Shown piece by piece: positions 28,105 through 39,519 of a stretch of 64,000 bases of DNA (within the stretch, counting starts at the first letter, position 1; the number at the start of each line of letters is the position of its first letter). A program made the translations under genes and the position numbers. The stretch is from Euglena gracilis. Lineage: Eukaryota; Euglenida; Euglenophyceae; Euglenales. The notes below the pieces were generated by a model. The model did no database searches and was not told the DNA's origin. It saw only the letters and a program-made list of their open reading frames with translations. The stretch is from assembly GCA_039621445.1 (NCBI GenBank), contig CP154954.1, forward strand, positions 25,060,954-25,124,953, in the 5' to 3' direction.

Positions 28105-31021
28105 TGCGCACCTGCGCATTCTTTTGTGACCAAGTGTGCCGCCATCACTTGACGGGGCGGCCGACCCGTCAGCTGAAACCCCTGGTACCAAAATGGGTAC
28201 CACTGCTTTCGACCCCCGGGTTTTTTTTCTGGGCAAACCGACTTTTTTCGTTTTGAAAATGACGGTTTAGCACCTCCGCGGACCGAGGGAAAACCCCCGT
28301 CTGCCGAAGTAGGTGCGACACAAAACACTGTTTTACGAGGACGAACCCTCGTCAGGTGAAGGCGTTGTACCTGTCGCTGTCCCCCCCCGTTTTGTGGTTC
28401 CGAGTGAATGCGCAGGTGCGCATTCACCCCCCTCCCCGTCCCGGCCTTTTCCTGAAGTTTTGGACGGTTATTGTGGCTCCCGGGGGTGGGTGTGGGAAGG
28501 GGGTACCGTGGTCTCTGCGGTTTGAGTGGAGAGGAGGTTCTGTGCCCTGTGCTGGAAGCAGGGCACGAGGGGGCTCTGGCGACTGTTTGGTGTGTGCGTG
28601 TAGTCTGCATTCAGAGAGTGGTGGGGTGTGTGTGTTAAAATCAAGACCAGATGTCTGTAGGGGAGGGCTCGTTACCCTCCTCAGGCTGCCTGCTGTTTGC
28701 CATCCCACACGGTGCACTGCACCCCTCCTTGACACTTGCAGGCACAGCATCCCTCCAGTGGCGCACGCAGTCTGCTCCGCATGTGCCTTCTCATAGGCAC
28801 CACGGTACATCACCATGTGCGACCACCTGTGTTCAGGTCTGACGTTTGTGATGGGGTGCTGGGTATGGAATGGGGGGGGCTGGCTTGCACTCCTCTGTGT
28901 GTCACTGGTTTTAAAAGCTACGGAGCGGAGTCCCACTTCAACCCTTTTTTGCCACAGACAACACCCTCCAGAACAGCCCTCACAAACGATGTAAAATGGC
29001 TCCTCTCCGAGGTTGCATGAGGCTCAAGAATGCGCACGTGCGCACTCTTGAGGCCATTCCTTCGCTGGCTGGCTATGATTCTATCTGCAGGAGAGCAGGA
29101 GGGGAGCAGCGCTGGGCATCCACAAGAGTGCGCACCTGCGCATTTCATGAGGGGGAGTGCGCAGGTGCGCATTCTCTGTGTTGTGGGGAGCTGTGTCTCG
29201 CACTCCTGAACCCAGTGCCAGCACAGCATTGTGGCAGGGTCACCCCCATGGTGCACTGCTGGCCTTTTTGTGAGCGATTTCAGAGGCATCTCATTGCACA
29301 GGTGGATGCTGCCAGAGTAGGGTGAACGTCTCCTCGGGGCTGCCTCGTTCTTGGACACCATTGGATCCTCACAGGGAGATCTGCACTTCAACCGTGTGGT
29401 TTCAAACCTATGCCATGCGGGGGGAGTTGGCGTGGGTGGTGGCATACCCACCTGGGAGCGCAAATATTCGACGGTGTGGCTGTCATTCAAAGAAAGGCAC
29501 AGGACGATTTTTTGCGCATGTGCGCATTCACCGGCTTTTCTCTCATGCCATGAAGGACTGCTAACCACATTCGGGAATTAGGGTGCCCGTCACTGAATAA
29601 TTTCCTCGGGCACTGAAGTCCCTTTCTCATCCGTTTTCCCTTGGTACGACACAGTGGAATACACAGAAAAAGCAGAACGAAAAAATTCCTGGGTTTATCG
29701 GCAAGTTTTTGTTGTGATGTGCTTGTGCCTGTCTCACGATCTCAAGGGCCTGGAGAAAATTTGGGGCAAGGACTGACCAGTGGTGTTCGCTTCTTTGAGT
29801 CGGTTTGGATTGTGAATTAATTCTGTGTTTACAGACCGTTTTTGGGAATGATGCCGAAGGTGGTGACAGGTGTGTTTCGCTCTCGAGGTGCCAACCCCGT
29901 GAGCACTGTGTGTGGAACCAGACACAACCCCCTGCGTTGACCCTGACTGTGGGGCACAGTCCTCCTGGCACCGTGCACTGCAGCCCAACATAAGGTTGTT
30001 CAGGGTGACCATTGGCTGTGTGCTGCCATGCACGCTCTGGGGCGTGGGGTCGGACAACGCTGGCAGCAGCCTCCCTCTCCCCCAGGTGGTGGACGGTTGC
30101 ATGTGCGTTGTGACTTGCTCCACACGTTCATCAGAGCAGTGTGACTCGGCTGGGCACTGGATGCAGCGGGTGAAGTGGAATGCGCAGGTGCGCATTCTGA
30201 TTTGTTCGGTGACTTGCGCTGCAGGGGGTTAGTTCCCCTGTCACTGAAGGACATCAATTCGTGCTTTGACACCTGCCGTCGCCGAGCCCAGGGTTTTTGA
30301 TGCTGCAGCAGGTGTTGTGTTTCAGGGTGTGGTCTGGTGCAGCGACATGGTTGCCCAGGGTGATTCTGTTGGTTCATCTCCCCCTCACACACCCATGTTC
30401 CGCAAGCCCGAAACAACATCATAACGGTGCACAGCTCGCATTCAAGGCAGGCAAACAACAGGCCATACCCAGTGTGTCTTTCAACATCAATGCGCGTGTG
30501 CGCATTCCCCCTTCCCATAGCCTGTGTCCATACCAAAAAATGCGCAGCTGCGCATTCTTTTGGGTTCCCAAAAAATGCGCAGGTGCGCATTCTTCGGCCC
30601 TGATACTCAGTGACACCCCCATTGTTTTGACCTTGGGGGGGGCTGTGTCTCTGTGGCTGCAAGGTGTTCCCTCCCATGCTCATCCCAGGTTCACCAGGCC
30701 CTGCCCCCAGAAGCCATCAGCACCCATCGGTGAACACAAGGTGTCACACCCAGCCCCAGGCTTCCCTGCGTCGTCCGTGTTCCGCATGCTGTGTGGAGTG
30801 TGCCCACTGTGTGTCCAGCCACGCACTGTACCACAGTCGTCGTGAAACAGCTGTAAACAGCATGATACGTGGTTGAAGCAGAATACTGGGGGGTGGTTCC
30901 TGGGGTCGCGTTAAATCCAAACAGCTCATTTTTGTGGTGTTTACCCCCTGTCTGGAAGAGGCATCAAACCATGCAAAATGCGCACCTGCGCACTCCGCGT
31001 CCAAAATGCGCGGATGCGCAT
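28105..31021. repeat. twelve dispersed palindromes TGCGCA-NN-TGCGCA
   Basis: 14-base palindromes start at 28105, 28409, 29031, 29129, 29158, 29513, 30181, 30491, 30541, 30576, 30979 and 31008, often extended to GAATGCGCAGGTGCGCATTC. Central pairs vary (GG, CC, CG, AT, GC and others). Two copies have a G for A or C change. Spacing is irregular, so this is not a tandem array. Confidence 0.85.
28150..28330 (-). repeat. dispersed repeat, pair of 39950-40120
   Basis: Its complement shares TAAACCGTCATTTTCAAA, AAGTCGGTTTGCCCAGAAAA, CCCGGGGGTCGAAAG and GATTTCAGCTGA-like words, in order, with 39950-40120. Confidence 0.75.
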
Positions 31022-31362
31022 TTTCACTAAAACTGCCTAAATTTTGTGACTCAACAAGAAAAGTGCACTCCCGGCCGTCTAAGGTCCAAATTTAAAAGTT
31101 CGCAAGACGCATTTTTTCGAATTTTGGGTGGATAGGCCATGTTTCATGGAGACCAGACATCAATTTTTGTTCCCATGTCGACCTTCTTTCGTAGAGTTTT
31201 TTCGATTTTTTTTACTATCGTTCGTAAAATTCTTGGTCAACTTTGTCGGCCGGCTTGGTCGGGGAGGAGCTGTTATTTGGATTTTTGAACCTGAGGGGGG
31301 GTTCCATTTGGGGGAGTTGTCATTTGGGGGGGGGGGGCTTCTAATTGGGGGGGGTTACGTTG

Positions 31363-33060
31363 TGGACATCGCGCCGTTGCCTTTCTGAATCGCCCTGGGA
31401 GGGCCACCCGCCAACCGATTCCCCAGGTGCTTCCCCTCCACCCCCTGCCAAGCAAGGGTCCTGCTCACAGATTCACTTGACCTCTGTTTGCCTCCAGGGG
31501 TTTTTTTTAGTCGTGGACCCCCGGGGGGGGTAGGGTGGGTGGGTCCGGCCGAGCCCCCCCCCCCCCCCAGGGGGGTCCCCCCGGAGGGGGGTGGGATATA
31601 CTTTTCGGCGCCGAAGGCGCCGAAAAAGTGCTATTTTTAGCACTTTTCGCGATTTTTGGCCATTTTTTTGTGGGTCCCACGGGACCCCCCCCCCCCCCCC
31701 GGGGGGGCCCCCCGGGGGGGGGGGGGGTGGGGGGGACCCCCCCGGTCTTAAAAAAAAACCCCCTATTTGCCTCCCCGGGGGGGGGGTGCTCTTGAGAGTG
31801 GGTGGGGTCATCGGGACCCCACACGGGTTGGCATGGAACCCACATGGGTCAATTCAGCTCGGCCTGGCTTGAATTTTTTCAAGGGTTTTTTTTGGAAAAT
31901 TTGGGGTTTTTTTTGGTGTGGGGTTGTGAGTGAGTGGGTTGGGCTGGGGAAAAGTACCTCAAGGGGCCATTCAGTGAATCTACAGTCCTGCTGCCTTTCC
32001 ATCTGCTGCCCTTGGCCAGGAACGGGGCGTGCATCGGGTTTTCATTCAGGACATGGGAATCCTCCAGGGAACACAGGGCAATCCTACAGGAGTTAGGTAA
32101 CCTGTTTCATGGTCCCTCGTGATATTTTATGGGGATTGTTGCTATTGATGATGCAGTGAACCCTGCCCAAAAGAGATAAGACAACATATTCGCCGTTCTT
32201 CCGAACCTCAAAACAAAATGGTGGAAAATGATCTCCATTTCCGTTGTCATCTGCCCCCCCCCCATGCCGCCCTGAATTTGTCACTGTGCAGTCAGTGATG
32301 CCTTGACCCTCCCTCCCGCCCTCTGCGTGACTCCTCCCTCTGACCTGTGGCTACCGATTGCTGGGCGGGCGCCTCCGTTGTGTTGCACTGTAGACTGTCT
32401 CATTCTGATGGAGTCTGAGTGCCAACCACTCACCACTTGGTGCCAAGGTGGTGGATTGGCGAAGAAAGGAGGCGCCAGTTCATAAACGCCATTAAGCAGG
32501 TCCTCCAAAGGCAATGCCTGGCGGGGGGGGGGGCAATGAATGAATGCAATCACACGTTGCAACGGCTGCCTCACTGTGTAGGACAAATCATCATCTGTGG
32601 CTCCCTCCATCAGCCCAGTGCTGTGTTTCTGGAGAGCTGAGTAGAAGGCCAGCCAGCTGGCAAAAGAAACTTGCTTTTGCAGAAGTATCCGTGTTCGTAG
32701 ACGGAATTCTGTGGAAATCTGAAGCAGTTACAAGCGGTTATTGCTGACTTGCAATCCAAAGATGTGTACGTGTCCGTCGAGGGGCCAGTGTTCTTCATGT
32801 GGTCGAACATTGTTTGCTGTGGTTTTCTCTCATTGTCAATGGAGACCCAAATTTTTGATTTTTGGGTACCCCCAAAGATTTTGGGCCGATTTTGGGACCC
32901 CCCCCCCAAATACAAAAACAAAACCCAACCTTGTTTGAAGAATCCCTCATTTCAACTCAGTTTTCTTCTGAGACAAAAAATTGTGAATTGTCATTTTTGC
33001 ATTTTTTTGTCAAATTGCATTTTTTTGCTAATACAAGGGCAACCCCCCCCCCCGTCCGTG
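31363..33060. other. no confident gene; family 3 repeat included
   Basis: The family 3 copy at 31500-31790 is followed by GGGTGGGGTC-type sequence related to 19.7 kb. Further on are ordinary open frames without support. A donor-like GTTGAAG|GTAAGG lies at 33086. Confidence 0.4.
31500..31790. repeat. family 3 repeat, second copy
   Basis: CGTGGACCCCCGGGGGGGGT, GTGGGTGGGTCCGGCCGAG and GGCGCCGAAGGCGCCGAAAA then GTGCTATTTTTAGCAC. It is direct-oriented with 15838-16150. Confidence 0.75.
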
Positions 33061-33297
33061 AGCTTGGCCCAGGGCATCGTTGAAGGTAAGGCCAGGGTCC
33101 CAACCTTAGGGGGGCCAAGTCTGCATGTTAAGAATTTTGGCGGCCATGTGCAAAAGGCGAAAGGCTAACTTTAGGGGGGCCGAGGTTGTATGAAAGGAGG
33201 AGGGGGGGCCAAGCGCCTTGGGGGGCCACCAGGCCTTCCCGTACAGCCCCCCAGGGCGATTGCATACCGTTTCATTGTCCCCCGCCCCTCCCCCCAG

Positions 33298-33470
33298 AGG
33301 CGTCCGATGGGCTGTGCCATCTCGTGCCCCAACGCCCCCGGCCCTGCGGAGGCCCCCCCGGCCCCCCCGGTCGCCGACCCCCCGGCCGGGCCCAACCCCA
33401 CCACGCGGCCCCGCCTCCCGACCCGGCGCGGCACCGAGGGAGGCGCCCAGAGACCGGAAGAGAGCGGAGG
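33298..33470 (+). CDS. candidate first coding exon with MGCAIS acylation motif
   Basis: After CCCCCAG the frame contains ATG at 33307 and reads MGCAISCPNAPGPAEAP, then a Pro/Ala-rich tail. Gly2 with Ser6 fits the N-myristoylation pattern MGxxxS. Cys3 and Cys7 would be palmitoylation sites, as in membrane-anchored signalling proteins. Third positions are almost all G or C. The 3' end is uncertain. A donor at GGCCG|GTGGGG near 33471 would allow an in-frame join to the segment at 33622. The other two frames are also open here because of the GC content, so the call is tentative. Function is unknown. Confidence 0.45.
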
Positions 33471-33621
33471 CCGGTGGGGGCGACTGTGCGGGAGGAAGCC
33501 GGGCGACACCGCGGGGGACCGGCGCGGTTGGTGCCGGGCTGTGAATTGTGGCTGGCCTGCCTCCCCCGGCGTGCAGTCCGCCGACCTCGGCCTCGGTCCC
33601 TGGCCACAGCTCCGGCGACCC

Positions 33622-33700
33622 CGTCTTTTGCTGGCGCGCCTCCGCCCTGCGTGGGCGATCAACGAAGCGCCGCCCCGCCTCGTTCGACGAGCTGGAGCAG
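33622..33700 (+). CDS. candidate exon, basic/acidic segment
   Basis: From CTGGCCACAG the frame reads SGDPVFCWRAS then RRPASFDELEQ to GAGCAG|GTGGAG. RRPAS resembles a basophilic kinase site with S/T replaced by A-S (inference). It may follow the MGCAIS exon. Confidence 0.35.
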
Positions 33701-35064
33701 GTGGAGGTGCCCTCTCCCGGCCAGGCATTTGGGCCGCGTGTGGGCAAGACCCTCTTTGCCCCCCAGGGATCATTTTCAAGGCAATTTTTTTTCAAAATGT
33801 TAAGGCTAAGGCATTTTTAAGGCTTTTTAAAGGCGCTGTTTTCCAGAACGGTCAAAGGGCTGTCTGGGCATCGAACCAACGTTTTCGAGCAAAACAAAAA
33901 GTCAAAAAAAAACACTTTTTTTTTGAGTTTGGGTAGGATAAACAATGTTTCAGCGACGCCAAAGATCGTTTTCCCCCCAGAGTTCTCCTGTTTTTGCCCA
34001 GGTTTTGCGTTTTTCTTTTTTTCTCGGTCGGAGAAATTTGTTCCCGCCAAAAATTTAAGGAATGTTAAGACATTTTGGTCAAAAAGAATTAAGGCCCATC
34101 TTAAGGCATTTGAATGCGTTTTTTAGGCGTCTGAAAAATGCCGTCCCACCCCAATCCAATTTGGATTCCCTCCCCCAATGCTTTGTGTATATTTTAGGGG
34201 AAGGCTGTTTCCTTTCATTGAAGGTCGGCCGCTGTGGTGAGTTTGGTTGCCAAGAGCTTTGGCAAACAAGCTCGCGCTCAGTGTGATGGTAAATGCTGAG
34301 GTTCTTGGTTGGACAAGTTTCATTCACAAGCACAATTCACAAGCAAAATGCTGCATTTCATTACTCGATTGAAAGACCAGGGAGGTGAAGCGTTCTTAAA
34401 TTCTTTTCAAAAAAATGCAACCTTTCGCATTCCATCTGCACAATCACATTCCAAAAATACGACTTTTTGGCGTTTAATATTTTCTGAGATTTCTGGTGTA
34501 AAACATAAAATTTTTGTGTTTGACAGGCCACCTGCTTGTGCTTGCGATCGAGAGAGTTCTTTTTCCAATGTCTTAATTTATATATTTTACCGCATTTTCA
34601 TCCTTGCGCGGCTTTGCAAATGCCCCATTAAACAAAGTTTCAAAAGTCAGTAGTGCATAATTTTTTTGGGATTAGGGCCCTTCCCAAAGTTTTATCTACC
34701 TGTTTTTTTTGTTTGTGTATCACACAAAATTGTTCAAGAATGCTTTTTCAAAAATAATTTTTCAAATGGAAATGAAGTTCAAAAGGAACTTCAACAGTTT
34801 GTTTGTTTTATGGGAGAGCCACATGCACGGCGCTGACACAGATGCAGAAATGAGTGCGGGATCACAAGGATGACTCATCCCGATGCGGCGTTTCATTTCG
34901 AGTTTTCCCCCGGTGCGTTTTTGTGCTGTGTTGAAACTGAAACAGATTTCGTGCTGCAGCAGAAATTCTTTTTCGAATTATTGGCTTTTTTGGGACTTTC
35001 CGTTTCCAACAAACCTTTAGTGGTTGTGCTTTTGAGTGTGCGTGCGTGCGGCACGGCTGCCTGC

Positions 35065-35235
35065 CCCATCAACCTCCGCCTGGTGTGCCAGGAGGAGGAG
35101 AGGATCCATTCCCCGGCGACCCAGGGTCCCCCTCCTCCAAAGGAGCAGCGGAAAGCCGTCTCTTTTGTCCTCCCTGCGGAGCCCGGGCTCCACCGGACCA
35201 AGGGGTGCCGCGACCTCCCGTTCGCCTTTGCCAAG
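35065..35235 (+). CDS. candidate 57-codon exon (copy 1), unrecognised
   Basis: The frame reads PINLRLVCQEEERIHSP, then a PPPPKEQRK linker and KAVSFVLPAEPGLHR, ending at GCCAAG|GTTGCT. The 5' boundary obeys the nonconventional rule (CTG-CCTGC, then CCC-ATC). The exon is exactly 57 codons, phase 0 at both ends, so it can be added or skipped without changing frame. No family was recognised. The repeat unit contains an identical copy at 37319-37489. Confidence 0.55.
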
Positions 35236-35469
35236 GTTGCTGCCGTGGGCTTTGCTGCCATAAACCCTGGGAATTATGTCTCTGATTGAGTTTCTAAGTG
35301 TCTAAGTGTTTTTTTGGGCCCCCTTTGCTGGTTTTCTTTTGGCACGCCTTGGGAGGTTATTGAAGTATTGAAGTATGGTGATTTGAGTGTGGACGGAATG
35401 GCCAAACTTCACTCCATCTGACGTTGCGCTGTTCTTTCCCCCTCTTTGTTCAATTTAATTATGCAGCAT

Positions 35470-35657
35470 CTTTGATCATATGCACCCATCGTATGCCGAG
35501 CCTGAAAGAACGTACCATTAGAAATTGTGAGAAGTGTCAAAACTGTCACTTGTGGACATCGTGTATTCCTATGACCGATTGCGCTGTGCTTTCTGGACCC
35601 TGGGCACAGGGTTTCTTCCTGACTCTGGCTGGGTTGCACTTGGGACGGGTAAGCAGT
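35470..35657 (+). CDS. candidate exon before a strong GTAAGC donor (copy 1)
   Basis: The stretch ends at GGACGG|GTAAGC. One frame has CEKCQNCHLWTSC (Cys-rich); another has VDIVYSYDRLRCAFWTLGTG. Copy 2 has one inserted base in the first frame and a stop in the second, so at most one copy can be functional in either frame. Confidence 0.3.
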
Positions 35658-35916
35658 GCCTTCCCCCCAGTTACAAACCATTCTTGTCTGCTTATGGCCA
35701 GCGCCAACTTCACTTCTGGCCCAGTTTGTGTGGTGGTGGCAGTATACCCCCCACGGGACCCCCCCCCCAGTGCCCCAGCAGAGGCCACCCACCTCCGCTG
35801 TGGTGCATGTCCCGCAGAACTGGGCCGAACCCCGACTGCTGCCCCACGCCAGCCACATCGTCCCAGGCCATACAGTTGCTAGACCATTGCCAGTGTGCGC
35901 TACACCATGGGTCATT

Positions 35917-36231
35917 AACCCCCCCAAAATAAGACCCCCCCCCCCTGGGCCGATCGAGCAAAAATCCAGACCCCCCAAAAATAAGATCCCCCTGACCCGA
36001 AGCACCGAAGGCGGTGAAAATTTTACTTGAAAAGTTACCAAAAAAACCCAAAAAATGATGAAATTTCGCACAAAAAATGATAAAATTTCAAACATTTTTG
36101 AAGTGTAAAAAACATCCTAAATGTCAGCTCTCACCAATTTACACATGGTGCGGAGCGCCAAAGGAAAAATTTTAATGCTTTTGGGAACCTAAAAATGATT
36201 TTTTTTTTCGGGCCCGGGTCGGTCATAACCC
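35917..36231 (+). repeat. family 1 element inside copy 1
   Basis: CCCCCCAAAATAAGACCC, GATCGAGCAAAAATCC, a GCACCGAAGGCGGTGAAAA hairpin and CACATGGTGCGGAGCGCC. One terminus is shorter than in the 27-kb copy. Confidence 0.75.
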
Positions 36232-37318
36232 CACCCCCCCTGTTTTTGCCCAGGTTTTGCGTTTTTCTTTTTTTTCTCGGCCGGAGAAATTTGTTCCCGC
36301 CAAAAATTTAAGGAATGTTAAGACATTTTGGTCAAGAAGAATTAAGACCCATCTTAAGGTATTTGAATACGTTTTTTAGGCGTCTGAAAAAATGCCGTCC
36401 CACCCCAATCCAATTTGGATTCCCTCCCCCAATGCTTTGCGTATATTTTAGGGGAAGGCTGTTTCCTTTCATTGAAGGTCGGCCGCTGTGGTGAGTTTGG
36501 TTGCCAAGAGCTTTGGCAAACAAGCTCGCGCTCAGTGTGATGGTAAATGCTGAGGTTCTTGGTTGGACAAGTTTCATTCACAAGCACAATTCACAAGCAA
36601 AATGCTGCATTTCATTACTCGATTGAAAGACCAGGGAGGTGAAGCGTTCTTAAATTCTTTTCAAAAAAATGCAACCTTTCGCATTCCATCTGCACAATCA
36701 CATTCCAAAAATACGACTTTTGGCGTTTAAATATTTTCTGAGATTTCTGGTGTAAAACATAAAATTTTTGTGTTTGACAGGCCACCTGCTTGTGCTTGCG
36801 ATCGAGAGAGTTCTTTTTCCAATGTCTTAATTTATATATTTTACCGCATTTTCATCCTTGCGCGGCTTTGCAAATGCCCCATTAAACAAAGTTTCAAAAG
36901 TCAGTAGTGCATAATTTTTTTGGGATTAGGGCCCTTCCCAAAGTTTTATCTACCTGTTTTTTTTGTTTGTGTATCACACAAAATTGTTCAAGAATGCTTT
37001 TTCAAAAATAATTTTTCAAATGGAAATGAAGTTCAAAAGGAACTTCAACAGTTTGTTTGTTTTATGGGAGAGCCACATGCACGGCGCTGACACAGATGCA
37101 GAAATGAGTGCGGGATCACAAGGATGACTCATCCCGATGCGGCGTTTCATTTCGAGTTTTCCCCCGGTGCGTTTTTGTGCTGTGTTGAAACTGAAACAGA
37201 TTTCGTGCTGCAGCAGAAATTCTTTTTCGAATTATTGGCTTTTTTGGGACTTTCCGTTTCCAACAAACCTTTAGTGGTTGTGCTTTTGAGTGTGCGTGCG
37301 TGCGGCACGGCTGCCTGC

Positions 37319-37489
37319 CCCATCAACCTCCGCCTGGTGTGCCAGGAGGAGGAGAGGATCCATTCCCCGGCGACCCAGGGTCCCCCTCCTCCAAAGGAGC
37401 AGCGGAAAGCCGTCTCTTTTGTCCTCCCTGCGGAGCCCGGGCTCCACCGGACCAAGGGGTGCCGCGACCTCCCGTTCGCCTTTGCCAAG
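37319..37489 (+). CDS. candidate 57-codon exon (copy 2)
   Basis: No change was seen against the exon at 35065-35235, with the same flanking CTG-CCTGC and AAG|GTTGCT. If both are spliced, the protein would gain an identical 57-residue repeat. Confidence 0.5.
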
Positions 37490-38163
37490 GTTGCTGCCGT
37501 GGGCTTTGCTGCCATAAACCCTGGGAATTATGTCTCTGATTGAGTTTCTAAGTGTCTAAGTGTTTTTTTGGGCCCCCTTTGCTGGTTTTCTTTTGGCACG
37601 CCTTGGGAGGTTATTGAAGTATTGAAGTATGGTGATTTGAGTGTGGACGGAATGGCCAAACTTCACTCCATCTGACGTTGCGCTGTTCTTTCCCCCTCTT
37701 TGTTCAATTTAATTATGCAGCATCTTTGATCATATGCACCCATCGTATGCCGAAGCCTGAAAGAACGTACCATTAGAAATTGTGAGAAGTGTCAAAACTG
37801 TCATTTGTGGACATCGTGTATTCCTGTGACCGATTGCGCTGTGCTTTCTGGACCCTGGGCACAGGGTTCCTTCCTGACCCTGGCTGAGTTGCACTTGGGA
37901 CAGGTAAGCAGTGCCTTCCCCCCAGTTACAAACCATTCTTGTCTGCTTATGGCCAGCGCCAACTTCACTTCTGGCCCAGTTTGTGTGGTGGTGGCAGTAT
38001 ACCCCCCACGGGATCCCCCCCCCCGGTGCCCCAGCAGAGGCCACCCCCCTCCGCTGCGGTGCATGTCCCGCAGAATCGGGCCGAACCCCGACTGCTGCCC
38101 TACGCCAGCCACATCGTCCCAGGCCATACAGTTGCTAGACCATTGCCAGTGTGCGCTACACCA

Positions 38164-38478
38164 TGGGTCATTAACCCCCCCCAAATTAAGACCCCCCCCC
38201 CGATCGAGCAAAAATCCAGACCCCCCAAAAATAAGATCCCCCTGACCCGAAGCACCGAAGGCGGTGAAAATTTACTTGAAAAGTTACCAAAAACCCCAAA
38301 AGATGATGAAATTTCGCACAAAAAATGATGAAATTTCAAACATTTTTGAAGTGTAAAAAATATGCTAAATGTCAGCTCTCACCAATTTACACATGGTGCG
38401 AAGCGCCAAAGGAAAAATTTTAATGCTTTTGGGAACCTAAAAATGATTTTTTTTTTTCGGGCTTGGGTCGGTCATACC
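38164..38478 (+). repeat. family 1 element inside copy 2
   Basis: As at 35917-36231, with small differences in C-run length. Confidence 0.75.
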
Positions 38479-38516
38479 CCCCCCCCCCTGGAGGTTTCCA
38501 CCAATGTTGGGCTCGT

Positions 38517-38585
38517 TTTTGACTTGGGCTGCCGCCTTTCCCACCGGGCACTGTGGTTTCCCCAGGGTAGGGTGCACGCGATTGA
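38517..38585. repeat. 65-bp repeat, pair of 41975-42041
   Basis: TTTTTGACTTGGGCTGCCGC, CACTGTGGTTTCCCCAGGG and GTAGGGTGCACGCGAT match 41975-42041 with a few substitutions. It could be a duplicated exon edge (CCCCAG) or a repeat. Confidence 0.7.
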
Positions 38586-38794
38586 CGGACCACCCTCTGG
38601 TCGTGCGAGTCAGCCCCCCGCCACTGGTAGCAAGTGGATGCCCCGCCTGCACTGCCCTCGACGGCTTCACGCTGCCGCGAGTGCAGTGTTTCCTCTGAGG
38701 AGGCCTTGGCCGCTGGCTGGCTGGCTGGCCCGGGCTATGACCCCCGTTCCCTGCTTCAGGGGAACCTCCATCCCCTTGCCACCTCCAGGCCAAG

Positions 38795-38960
38795 CAGCTC
38801 CAGCGACAAATCCTGACGATTTTGCCAAGGTGTTCGCAGCAGGGAAGAGACTGGATTATGCCGCACCCAACCCAACAAATGACGAATCACAACTAATCAA
38901 GACTGAGCCTGAATTTACATCAAAAGAAAGGAGGGATGAAGAATGTTCCTTTTTTGATAA
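38795..38960 (+). CDS. candidate exon, unrecognised
   Basis: The frame reads ATNPDDFAKVFAAGKRLDY, then NDESQLIKTEPEFTSKERR, a hydrophilic, natural-looking composition. An acceptor could be CACCTCCAG. The 3' end is unclear. No family was recognised. Confidence 0.35.
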
Positions 38961-39519
38961 CGATTTGACACCGCTTGTCCAAAACCTTTTGGATTTGCAG
39001 TTTCTGCAGTTTCTGTCAGTCTGTCTCGTGCTTCTTTCCCTAAGAGTGTTGTTTCTTTTCTCTTCACTGGCGTTTCTGTGTGGTTCTTTGAATGGACCCG
39101 TCCTGTTTCTGTGGGAGTGTTACCCCCCCCCCTCAAACTCAAATCAGCCCCCAAAATCCTACATTGTTCACCGTCAGGGCTGTTTTCCTTTCTGGCGTGA
39201 AAACGTATCCCCCAAAAGTTAGCCCTCAAACCATGGCTCAAGCAAAGCCTGGGGAGGGTTGGCTGACTTCAAGCCCTGGCACTCAACCGGACCTTTCTTT
39301 GGCGTGGTGGGGCCCCTCCCTCCTGGGTTGTTGGAGATTGGTTGGTGGTTTTGTGTCGTTTGGCAAAAGACCGGACTGTCAATTCCGTTTTACGATTTTA
39401 ATGTTGTGGGTCGGCAGGGTGGGTAAATCAGACTTCTTTTAAACTCAGAAGACCCCCCCCCCCGGAGGGGTTGGGCCCACGTGGGGTTCCCGCACCAGGC
39501 TGGGTGGGTGGATGGGACC

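Larger units (their letters stand above)
27911..31362. repeat. 3.45-kb unit with inverted ends
   Basis: The left end has CCCCCAATTAGAAGCCCCCC and the right end GGGGGGCTTCTAATTGGGGG. Further in, TTAGACGGCCGGGAATGCAC near 28053 faces GTGCACTCCCGGCCGTCTAA near 31063. Between them are the TGCGCA palindromes and no confident gene. The structure suggests a nonautonomous terminal-inverted-repeat transposon, or an intron built from one. Confidence 0.65.
33985..36236. repeat. 2.25-kb tandem duplication, copy 1
   Basis: From CTGTTTTTGCCCAGG to the end of a family 1 element at about 36231. Almost the same sequence follows immediately at 36239-38480, offset 2253-2254 bases, with few substitutions. Each copy ends with a family 1 element. 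Confidence 0.92.
36239..38480. repeat. 2.25-kb tandem duplication, copy 2
   Basis: Follows copy 1 directly. Differences include GTCGG/GCCGG at the start, an extra A near 37752, and small C-run length changes. It ends with another family 1 element (38164-38478). Confidence 0.92.

Noticed and set aside
28086-30683. Minus-strand frames of 150-230 residues across 28-31 kb
   Set aside because: They cross the palindromes and show no domain; frames on the other strand are equally open.
34816-34868. HMHGADTDAEM frame resembling the kinase exon at 22019 (HMYGADDDG)
   Set aside because: Only a few residues match, and no other kinase motif is nearby in either copy of the duplication.
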